Both the position numbers and the translations under genes were made by a program. DNA of 20,607 nt, taken from positions 1 through 20,607 of IMG/VR virus record IMGVR_UViG_3300024273_001771; one strand, written 5' to 3'. This DNA is from a virus. This document shows, piece by piece, positions 14,758 through 20,607 of the stretch. Below the pieces are notes generated by a model that had not been told where the DNA came from, did no database searches, and saw nothing but the letters and a program-made list of their open reading frames with translations. Numbering within the stretch: the first letter of the stretch is position 1; every line of letters starts with the position of its first letter.

Positions 14758-15530
14758 CCAGGCCGGTACTCGGTTACAGACCCTATGTAGCTATTAATTA
14801 AATCAAGAGCTTCTCCACTGGACCATTCTGTATTTGTGAACTGACACCATGCCAGATGTTCGTGCCACGCATCTCGTAACTTAGGTTCAGTTGGGTCTTG
14901 CCAGTTTGCCAATGTAGAGTCAGTAGCAGCCCATGTAGTGCATGGATGCAGGCTAATTACTTTTTTGCCATACCAGAATGCTTCCGCTGTAATTGCAGAC
15001 CCTTGTGATACAACCAAATCGGCCCAGTCTAGATCGTCCCATAATGAAGCCCATCGTATGCCGGCTTTTCCTGCCTTTGTTCTGACCCTGACCTCGGCAC
15101 CGGGGAATTGTTGCGAAATATAGTTGGTCCATTCCCACCCATGTACAGGATCCCAGATAGGCGCTGTCATTTTGCTGGGTGCAATCAACACATGCTTTAC
15201 TTCTTTAACTTTCCACGTGTGCTTTTCAAGATTCAACATTGGCCACCTAGAATACGGAACACTGAGTAATTTTGTATTTGCCCACCCGTTGACACTATAC
15301 CGCCATAGCTGCCTTTTCTTATAGATATGATTGCCGACATATCCTCTTCCTATGTATATAGCAGGTTGGCAATAGGTGAGCCATTGCCTTACATAGGGCT
15401 GCAACACGTCAGAGCCAACGATAACAGGAGTCTCCTGATTGACATTCTGCCATTCGTTTCTGACATTTACATTCTGCCAGTTGGAAAACCAGGGACTGGT
15501 GTCGTAGTCAGCTTGTAACACTTGATACAT
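14718..15530 (-). CDS. KpsS-like glycan biosynthesis protein (divergent paralogue C)
   Basis: This protein of about 270 residues is a distant relative of the genes at 9399-10250 and 15535-16443. The shared parts are in the C-terminal half: WADLVVSQGSAITAEAFWYG in place of the NHNS loop, followed by KKVISLHP and a final LRDAWHEHLAWCQF..TEW..GEA block like the end of its paralogues. The RPHP site is replaced by VRVRTKAGKAG, so donor binding may differ. The N-terminal half looks like an acceptor domain. I start it at ATG 15530; a TTG at 15542 would add four residues and overlap the gene before. It is the last gene of the minus operon. Confidence 0.72.
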   Translation of the reverse strand: MYQVLQADYDTSPWFSNWQNVNVRNEWQNVNQETPVIVGSDVLQPYVRQWLTYCQPAIYIGRGYVGNHIYKKRQLWRYSVNGWANTKLLSVPYSRWPMLNLEKHTWKVKEVKHVLIAPSKMTAPIWDPVHGWEWTNYISQQFPGAEVRVRTKAGKAGIRWASLWDDLDWADLVVSQGSAITAEAFWYGKKVISLHPCTTWAATDSTLANWQDPTEPKLRDAWHEHLAWCQFTNTEWSSGEALDLINSYIGSVTEYRPGHTYDFNSNSIVS

Positions 15531-15534
15531 GCAG

Positions 15535-16443
15535 TTACACAAACTTTTTCATATGTTGCCACGCTTGACCTGACATGATTTCCTGTTGGCTCCAGTGGCA
15601 CATGGAAATCTTCTCTAGCCATGCTTGCCGGGCCGGCATCATTGGTGTTTCTATTAGACTCAAATCGGTATTTGCCACAGCAGTACACTGACTTTTTGCA
15701 GGGTCAGTCACAAACACAGGATACCCTTCGATCACAGATCCCACTGCGGGACTTGAATTATGATTCACCACTGCCCAGCAATTTTGTAAATTGTCCATCA
15801 ATGATGCACCTTCAGCAGATAGAGTAACATTATGCATATGGGATATATCGCCGATATGTTGTCTTGCTGATTTATCCCCGGGGTGCGGTCGTAATATAAT
15901 GGGTCTATCAGTGTATTGTCTTAACTGTGTAATTGTTTTTGCTGCCCACGCAACAATATCATATGTGCCCATACTCCATCCACCGTTGCGCTGTAGACAC
16001 ACCAATATGTGATCGCCGTTGGTTCGCCAGTCTTTTAATGATATGCCTGTTTCGCGGCTAATTGATTGCCAGTGAGCAGGATCGGGGTTATCCCAGAAGT
16101 ATATCCCGGTGTTGGGAAATACTCCATCAAAACTGTATCGAGAGTAATCGTTTTTACCTTGATAGTTAAACAAGTTGCTGTCTACAACCAACAGTCTATT
16201 GTTGTTTTTCTTCTGATAGTCGTGTACTGTTTTTCTAAACACATTGTGAGCACCTTGCTTGCCAGTGGGATGCGGCCAACCTTGTATAAATGCCACTTCG
16301 CAATGCCCCAATTGCGGAGTTGTACTAACTATGCCAGTATCGCCAGTGGCAGTTACTCCGCTGATAAACCTTTTTAATAAGTCAGATTTATGCTGACTTT
16401 TTTTGCTGGGCGGCACGGATGAGAGATATGCTACCACCTTCAT
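15535..16443 (-). CDS. KpsS-like capsule/glycan biosynthesis protein (paralogue B)
   Basis: The 302 residues share YTDRPIILRPHPGDKSA and CWAVVNHNSSPAVGSVIEGY with the gene at 9399-10250. The end (MPARQAWLEKI...HWSQQEI.SG) is also shared. This marks the KpsC/KpsS and CDP-glycerol glycerophosphotransferase-like group. The N-terminus (MKVVAYLSSVPPSKKSQHKS) has a basic stretch. It overlaps the pyruvyltransferase gene by ATGA (16443-16440). With paralogues A and C it gives one phage three related enzymes, so each may add a different residue. No membrane segment is seen, so it would act in the cytoplasm. Substrate unknown. Confidence 0.8.
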   Translation of the reverse strand: MKVVAYLSSVPPSKKSQHKSDLLKRFISGVTATGDTGIVSTTPQLGHCEVAFIQGWPHPTGKQGAHNVFRKTVHDYQKKNNNRLLVVDSNLFNYQGKNDYSRYSFDGVFPNTGIYFWDNPDPAHWQSISRETGISLKDWRTNGDHILVCLQRNGGWSMGTYDIVAWAAKTITQLRQYTDRPIILRPHPGDKSARQHIGDISHMHNVTLSAEGASLMDNLQNCWAVVNHNSSPAVGSVIEGYPVFVTDPAKSQCTAVANTDLSLIETPMMPARQAWLEKISMCHWSQQEIMSGQAWQHMKKFV

Positions 16444-17351
16444 TTTATTTTTTCCCAGAATTCTTCAGTTGCCTCGCGGCATTCGTCCAATGCATCAATA
16501 TCAACTACAACATTGTCGACTATATCTTTCCAGTCGTTGTCACGACTTAAAATATGCGGCATATGTTTCATGCTTAGAAATTTGCTACTCCACGCATCGA
16601 CTACTATAACTCGCTTGCCCAGCAGCATACCCCAGTAAGCACCGTGATAGCTGTTGGTTAAAATTATGTTTGCACTGCCCAGTAGTTCGATCGTTTGGTC
16701 AATATTACTTCCTGAATTTACAAATCGAGGAATACTATCGTTGCCGAAGTTTTTAATCAACTGTTTTTTGTGTTCAAAGAATATTACGTCGTTTTTAATG
16801 GCGTATTTCTTGGTCAATGCCGGATGCATACAACTGGCACACGGTACCCACGGTTGATTTTGATTCCAGTCACGGATTCCTACCTGGTCGAAACTCATAA
16901 GCCAGTCTGGGTACTTGACTATTGCAGTCCCGCGTTTTTCAAGCGGCCCATTGTGCCCAGCACCCCAAATATGTCTCGGAGCTGTAATAGGCTTAATTTT
17001 ATTCATGTACTTTTTAATAAAATTTCTATGAGCAAATATAAATTCTTCATGAGATTTTTCATTGGCTTGATCTTTTAACTCCCATTTGTGTTGTTGTATT
17101 TGGATCAGTTGATCTAGATCTGCCGACGGCAGCAATGTCTGGATAGTATCTCCGAAGAACTCATTGGCGATCAATCCACCACCGCCTACTACCATTGGTA
17201 GTGTAGAGTTGTATGCAGTATTTTTTACTTGTGTAATATCGACTACTTGATATTCGTCGGGTTTAAGGAAATACTGCAACGGATTGCTAGCAAGATCACC
17301 GACATTATTTTTATCGGCCCGGTGTACCACTGTAAATTTAGTTTTACTCAT
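16440..17351 (-). CDS. Polysaccharide pyruvyltransferase-family protein
   Basis: Family members add pyruvate ketals to sugars from phosphoenolpyruvate, or transfer other groups. The 303 residues show NNVGDLASNP (15-24), the family's 'n.GD' start, then VVGGGGLI (54-61), IWGAGHNG (128-135), GIRDWNQ (157-163), PCASCMHPAL (169-178), and ILTNSYHGAYWGMLLGKRVI followed by VVD. The Ser-Tyr-His-Gly motif is the conserved active-site loop. Overlaps 8 bases with the gene before (17344-17351). A negatively charged ketal would change the surface charge of a glycan. Family good. The donor is not certain, as many phage members are untested. Confidence 0.85.
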   Translation of the reverse strand: MSKTKFTVVHRADKNNVGDLASNPLQYFLKPDEYQVVDITQVKNTAYNSTLPMVVGGGGLIANEFFGDTIQTLLPSADLDQLIQIQQHKWELKDQANEKSHEEFIFAHRNFIKKYMNKIKPITAPRHIWGAGHNGPLEKRGTAIVKYPDWLMSFDQVGIRDWNQNQPWVPCASCMHPALTKKYAIKNDVIFFEHKKQLIKNFGNDSIPRFVNSGSNIDQTIELLGSANIILTNSYHGAYWGMLLGKRVIVVDAWSSKFLSMKHMPHILSRDNDWKDIVDNVVVDIDALDECREATEEFWEKIK

Positions 17352-18033
17352 TGTGTGTTCTTTGCTGACAGAATTCAGTCAGTGCGCGTTCGTTATGCCA
17401 TTCTTCGCCCTGTGGAGTATCTGCAAACTCGTCAAAGCAAGGTGTACCCAGTGTGTAGTGCAGTAGTTTAGCGTCAGGGTTTGCTCCGTATTCATCGGGC
17501 AACCAGTTCCACTCTCTTGGCAACTCGCCGATTCGGCTATCGTCTAACCAAGTAAATCTATGCAGCTCTGCACCTGAGGATTTTTGTATAAACTCCGGAG
17601 TCAGTTGCCTATTGGGAAAACTGCTGCAATTCCAGAGTATAACACTACTCCAGTTCTTGCGCGGATAGTCTTCGTTCTTGCTGCCGAGATACTTGATTGG
17701 CATTTTTGTTTTGTAATCGTGCTTGACTACCATTACATCCATATAGGGATTTTGTAGATTCCAAAGTTTAGCAATGTCGTCGCGTACAATCATATCACCG
17801 TCGATAAACAATGCCCAGTTACTGAACCCTGTCAGGTGTGGCACTAGGAATCGTGTGTAGATAAAATGATTAGATCCGTCTTGGTGTGTTTCTTTATAGT
17901 CAGTAAACAAGTTCAGTGCTACTGGTATAATAGAAACCGGTCGAGTCGAATGGCGAATAATGCTGTTGACACAGGTATGATAAGCAATGGCTTCTCGTGG
18001 ATCGTATCCGATAAAAATAGGAATAGGTAGCAT
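17344..18033 (-). CDS. GT8-like glycosyltransferase
   Basis: The protein has 229 residues of a short GT-A type. IFIGYDPREAIAYHTC (6-21) is the nucleotide-binding start, ALFIDGDMIVRDDI (74-87) has the DxD metal site (DGD), and NWSSVILWNC (126-135) with LHYTLGTPCFDEF near the end are typical of a GT8-like family seen in marine bacteria and phages. The first Asp-Gly-Asp and the final His would hold the metal and donor. The previous gene ends 2 bases before the ATG through a TAA-AT-ATG joint. Donor and acceptor unknown. Confidence 0.85.
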   Translation of the reverse strand: MLPIPIFIGYDPREAIAYHTCVNSIIRHSTRPVSIIPVALNLFTDYKETHQDGSNHFIYTRFLVPHLTGFSNWALFIDGDMIVRDDIAKLWNLQNPYMDVMVVKHDYKTKMPIKYLGSKNEDYPRKNWSSVILWNCSSFPNRQLTPEFIQKSSGAELHRFTWLDDSRIGELPREWNWLPDEYGANPDAKLLHYTLGTPCFDEFADTPQGEEWHNERALTEFCQQRTHNE

Positions 18034-18035
18034 AT

Positions 18036-18494
18036 TTAAATAATTTCTACAGATCGATTCGAACAGTCGGCAATAATATATCCGCCTGCACTGATGTATT
18101 TACAATCACTCCACTGACCGTCTAGCAAAGCAGCAAACGATTCTTGTGTAAATGATTGTCGCCATTCTGATTTAGGAACAGATCTGGACAATATCAGAAT
18201 GATAAATCTATCAGCAAATGGTTTTATTGAACGGACAAATTCAGCAGGATCTTTAAGATATTCTAAAACACCCAGTACAAGACCTACATCGTAATGCTTG
18301 TTTAATGCAACAGTGTCGATGTCAAAGTCAATTTGAATATCAGCAGTAGCAGTACAATCTAACCCTGTATACTCACGGAATGATTGATAGTTTAATACAC
18401 TGCGGTCGCCACACCCAAAATCAACCACGCTGCAACTAGCCAGATCAAATTGATCTAACAGTTTATTACGCCATGCCCAGATTGGTTCAGTCAT
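18036..18494 (-). CDS. Class I SAM-dependent methyltransferase
   Basis: The protein has 152 residues. VVDFGCGDRSVLNY (23-36 region) is the SAM-binding glycine motif. YTGLDCTATADIQIDFDIDT holds the acidic loop after strand 2. YDVGLVLGVLEYLKDPAEFV is the strand-4 and helix region with a typical 'gvleyl.dp' pattern. It is short and lacks an insert for a protein or DNA target, which fits a small-molecule or sugar methyltransferase. Its start shares one base with the stop of the gene before (TAATG). This is a different type from the methyltransferase at 12409. Confidence 0.82.
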   Translation of the reverse strand: MTEPIWAWRNKLLDQFDLASCSVVDFGCGDRSVLNYQSFREYTGLDCTATADIQIDFDIDTVALNKHYDVGLVLGVLEYLKDPAEFVRSIKPFADRFIILILSRSVPKSEWRQSFTQESFAALLDGQWSDCKYISAGGYIIADCSNRSVEII

Positions 18495-19258
18495 TATTTT
18501 CTTTCGATGTCCTCTTCCTCACAGCTTTCACCGTATTGAATTTCTATTACTTTCAACGGCTTGTCTGTTTCATTGCACAATTGATGCCACTCGTTCAATC
18601 GTATCCATGTATTTTGATGTGCATCCAGTGTGGCAAGTAACTCACGCTCGGGACTGTACGGGTCAACTGTGTACACAGCAGCCTCGCCCTCGGCCACGAA
18701 CCAGAACTCTGCTCTGTGCTCGTGACGTTGCATACTAAGGCAAGTCTTGGGATTGACAGTTAGCTCTTTAAGTTTGACATTTGCTCCGACTTCATGCAGC
18801 ACACGATAGTATCCCCAGGCACGACCAGTCTTGGGTGTTTTCCACTCTTCCAGTATCCACGAACTGCTGTTGGCTTTGTTGGTTCCACCTATGCCAAACA
18901 CAAATTCAAGATGATCATCTACCATCATCATTTCGGGAATGTTTTTTTCAGTTCTATCACCGCCATTGGCAAACACAATGTCTGCGTCGGGATACAGCAT
19001 CCGGACATTTTTAATAGCTTCGATTGCCGAACCGTCATCGTCGTTGAACAAGATGACTCCGTCCACTGCTTTTAAATTTTCAACAATTGACACTCGTTCG
19101 GTCACTGGCATAAACGATCTACCTTTTTTACGGGCAAGCCATGCGTCGGAATTAACACCTACTATCAGCATATCTCCCAGTTTGCGAGCTTCTTTAAAAT
19201 ATGCAATATGTCCCGAATGAATAGGGTCAAATCCCCCAGATACTAAAACTATTTTCAT
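18494..19258 (-). CDS. Cytidylyltransferase-like domain fused to a type II mannose-6-P isomerase-like cupin
   Basis: Residues 1-140 (numbered from the ATG at 19258) form a nucleotidyltransferase of the TagD/HldE-C type: GGFDPIHSGH (8-17) has the HxGH active site, GVNSDAWLARKKG (34-46) follows, and MPVTERVSIVENL (50-62) is the equivalent of the ISSTxR-type motif. Residues 155-254 form a cupin like the C-terminal domain of type II mannose-6-phosphate isomerase: MQRHEHRAEFWFVAEGEAAV (176-195), a metal site from H179, H181 and H225, and IEIQYGE (238-244). The first domain would activate a sugar or polyol phosphate with CTP or ATP; the second may isomerise or bind sugar phosphate. I chose MKIVLVSGG at 19258 over the upstream ATG because a late motif ends 5 bases before it. 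The first gene of the minus operon. Confidence 0.85.
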   Translation of the reverse strand: MKIVLVSGGFDPIHSGHIAYFKEARKLGDMLIVGVNSDAWLARKKGRSFMPVTERVSIVENLKAVDGVILFNDDDGSAIEAIKNVRMLYPDADIVFANGGDRTEKNIPEMMMVDDHLEFVFGIGGTNKANSSSWILEEWKTPKTGRAWGYYRVLHEVGANVKLKELTVNPKTCLSMQRHEHRAEFWFVAEGEAAVYTVDPYSPERELLATLDAHQNTWIRLNEWHQLCNETDKPLKVIEIQYGESCEEEDIERK

Positions 19259-19295
19259 AATAATATTTATGTGTGTATACAACGGTAAATATCAA
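19259..19295. promoter_or_regulatory. Divergent late-type motifs at the second switch point
   Basis: On the minus strand ATAAATA (19270-19264) lies 5 bases before the ATG at 19258. On the plus strand GTAAATA (19285-19291) lies 4 bases before the ATG at 19296. Neither gene has a ribosome binding site. If the motifs act as T4-like late promoters, both transcripts would start at or just inside the start codon. Confidence 0.45.
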
Positions 19296-20027
19296 ATGAT
19301 ATCCATTCCCACTAACACTACGCCCTTAGATTGTGCGTGTGTAATACACGGCACTGGTTACGATTGGATCTATGTAGAACGACTGTATAGTATGTTGTGC
19401 AGACATTTATCTCGCCCTGTGACGTTGCATGTGTATACTGAAGAAGATAGAGCTGTACCGAGTCATATGATCAAACATGTATTACAAGACTGGGGATTCG
19501 GCGGTTTAAAAAAGTCATGGTGGTATAAATTACAGTTGTTCAATACCGAGCATCACCAAGGTCCGTTGCTGTACTTTGATTTGGATGTTGTTATAGCAAA
19601 CAATATTGATTGGATTTGGCAGCTGAATCAGCGACCCTTTTGGTCAATAAAAGATTTTAAGTATTTGTGGAAACCCAGCTTTACTGGATCAAACACCAGT
19701 GTTATGTGGTGGGATACTATGAAGTACCGGCATGTATGGCAAACAGTTGTGGATCAGGATATAGATTTTTTTGTTCGTAAATATCGAGGCGACCAAGACT
19801 ATATATCAGACGTAATACCCGTTGCACAGCGCCGCTTCTTCCACACCGAATGGGTAAAAAGCTGGCGCTGGCAGTGCTTAGATGGCGGATTCGACTTTGC
19901 TCGTAGAAAGTATCTAACCCCAGGAACAGGAACTACAATAGACAACGATACTAGTATTCTAATATTTCATGGCCATCCTAAACCATACGAAATAGCAGAT
20001 TCAGTGATAGTAAATCATTGGCAGTGA
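19296..20027 (+). CDS. GT-A-type glycosyltransferase
   Basis: The protein has about 243 residues from the ATG at 19296. CACVIHGTGYDWIYVERLYS is the N-terminal start, PLLYFDLDVVIANNIDWIW holds the DxD metal site, and FHGHPKPYEI near the end is a conserved His-rich loop. GDQDYISDVI is probably the acceptor or catalytic region. I prefer this start because the ATG at 19269 gives nine extra residues with no conserved pattern, and overlaps the divergent gene's promoter region. It is the only plus-strand gene at this end of the island, and its stop codon overlaps the late motif of the next gene. Related in type, not closely, to the gene at 10292. Confidence 0.82.
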   Translation: MISIPTNTTPLDCACVIHGTGYDWIYVERLYSMLCRHLSRPVTLHVYTEEDRAVPSHMIKHVLQDWGFGGLKKSWWYKLQLFNTEHHQGPLLYFDLDVVIANNIDWIWQLNQRPFWSIKDFKYLWKPSFTGSNTSVMWWDTMKYRHVWQTVVDQDIDFFVRKYRGDQDYISDVIPVAQRRFFHTEWVKSWRWQCLDGGFDFARRKYLTPGTGTTIDNDTSILIFHGHPKPYEIADSVIVNHWQ

Positions 20028-20033
20028 TAAATA
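20026..20033 (+). promoter_or_regulatory. Late-type promoter GATAAATA
   Basis: GATAAATA matches the T4 late consensus at 7 of 8 bases. RNA would start near 20039. AGGAG (20042-20046) is 8 bases before the ATG at 20055. It is the most complete late gene start in the window. Confidence 0.7.
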
Positions 20034-20054
20034 AACATAACAGGAGACCACTCA

Positions 20055-20591
20055 ATGGCAACAAACAGAACGATCAATTTTTACGGATATGCATACGGCG
20101 ACGTACCAGTCCAACTCAACGCGCACATCAACGGAGAACTAGTATTTTCCGGTGCAGTAACAACACTCAATGAGTCAATGCCCGCTACCAGCGGACTTGA
20201 TCTGTCCGGCGCACCGATATTGTTCTCGATACCAGACTCTGCATTGTTTCCTGTGGAGTTTGCAGGAACTTACCCATTGACACTGTCGGTGGCAACCGGT
20301 GACGGCATACTACAGTGTAATACATTCTGTAATTACATGTCACAGTACACTAAAGACGGTGATAAGTGGATCAGTACACCGGGCACTGCGGATGTTTTTT
20401 CAGACGCATACAACGGTATACCGGTCAACTCTTCCGCTAGCACCGATTCTCGTAGCAGTGTATTCATCGACGGCGTAGCAATGGCAGAAGATAGAACCAC
20501 TGGCGGCGCAGGTCAATGGACTATTGAAATACTAGCAGGCAGTACAATGTCATGCGATTTCACTGTTGCACTGGGCAATGTAGCTGCATAA
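20055..20591 (+). CDS. Probable virion-associated beta-rich protein, function unknown
   Basis: This 178-residue protein has no motif that I can name. It is rich in Ser, Thr, Gly and beta-prone residues, has three Cys, no signal peptide and no membrane segment. INFYGYAYGDVPVQLNAHIN at the N-terminus, then VFSGAVTTLNES, resemble small beta-sandwich decorations. The C-terminal half has WTIEILAGSTMSCDFTVALG. A strong late promoter and ribosome binding site imply high late expression, as for head or tail parts. A glycan made by the island before it could be attached to such a protein, but nothing in the sequence proves that. It may be a first copy of a repeated family lying outside the window. Confidence 0.75.
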   Translation: MATNRTINFYGYAYGDVPVQLNAHINGELVFSGAVTTLNESMPATSGLDLSGAPILFSIPDSALFPVEFAGTYPLTLSVATGDGILQCNTFCNYMSQYTKDGDKWISTPGTADVFSDAYNGIPVNSSASTDSRSSVFIDGVAMAEDRTTGGAGQWTIEILAGSTMSCDFTVALGNVAA

Positions 20592-20607
20592 TAAGTGCTT
20601 ATTTTCA
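20590..20607 (+). terminator. Possible terminator at the window edge
   Basis: AATAA (20590-20594) pairs with TTATT (20599-20603) around a GTGC loop, followed by TT. The stem is short and all A-T, and the window ends 4 bases later, so it may be part of a larger structure or chance. Confidence 0.3.

Noticed and set aside
15540-15542. TTG start for KpsS-like gene C
   Set aside because: It adds only four residues and overlaps the previous gene, while an ATG lies at 15530; kept as a possible alternative.
9399-20027. Island as a DNA base hypermodification system (glycosylated DNA)
   Set aside because: No thymidylate-synthase-like, dCMP hydroxymethylase or base-specific DNA glycosyltransferase was seen, and pyruvyl and capsule-type enzymes fit a surface glycan better.
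1-20607. tRNA genes, CRISPR arrays, integrase or transposase genes
   Set aside because: I looked for clover-leaf ends, spaced direct repeats and the relevant protein motifs and saw none.

Overview
The window looks like part of the genome of a tailed bacteriophage of the T4-like (myovirus) type, probably a marine one. The evidence is a set of T4-type core genes: the nuclease half of the large terminase (gp17), a gp32-type single-strand DNA-binding protein, a UvsX recombinase and a UvsY-like recombination mediator. ATAAATA-type late-promoter motifs, tight gene packing, overlapping stop/start codons and strong hairpin terminators agree with this. The host cannot be read from the sequence. No tRNA gene, CRISPR array, insertion sequence or integrase was seen.

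Layout. (1) Positions 1-3356: the end of the terminase gene, then an 860-residue modular acidic protein of unknown function behind a late-promoter motif. (2) 3357-4854: a hairpin terminator, gp32, a second terminator and a small DUF6356-like gene. (3) 4956-7331: a small A+T-rich glycan island with a hexapeptide acyltransferase, a shortened DegT/StrS aminotransferase fold and a putative glycosyltransferase. (4) 7332-9336: a sigma70-like promoter, uvsX, a small acidic gene and uvsY. (5) 9333-9428: the apparent stub of a further gene, cut off where the next block begins. (6) 9399-20027: a large glycan island of 13 genes. One KpsS-like gene is on the minus strand. A plus-strand operon (10292-14757) has two glycosyltransferase genes, a methyltransferase, a CapE/WbvB-like dehydratase and an RmlD/WbvR-like reductase. 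A converging minus-strand operon (19258 down to 14718) has a nucleotidyltransferase-cupin fusion, a methyltransferase, a GT8-like enzyme, a pyruvyltransferase and two KpsS-like proteins. A single plus-strand GT-A gene closes the block. (7) 20055-20591: a beta-rich, probably virion, protein with a late promoter and a good ribosome binding site.

Working model (inference): replication and recombination genes are read from host-type promoters. The large island is probably read late, from divergent ATAAATA/TATAAcTA-type motifs at its two internal switch points. The enzymes could make an unusual nucleotide-activated deoxyaminosugar (UDP-L-RhaNAc-like) and a second activated building block, and then assemble, methylate, acylate and perhaps pyruvylate a glycan. 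The target (virion, host surface, or less likely DNA) is unknown. The most unusual items are the placement of two glycan islands inside the recombination core, the nucleotidyltransferase-cupin fusion, the gene stub at the island edge, and several apparently leaderless late genes.
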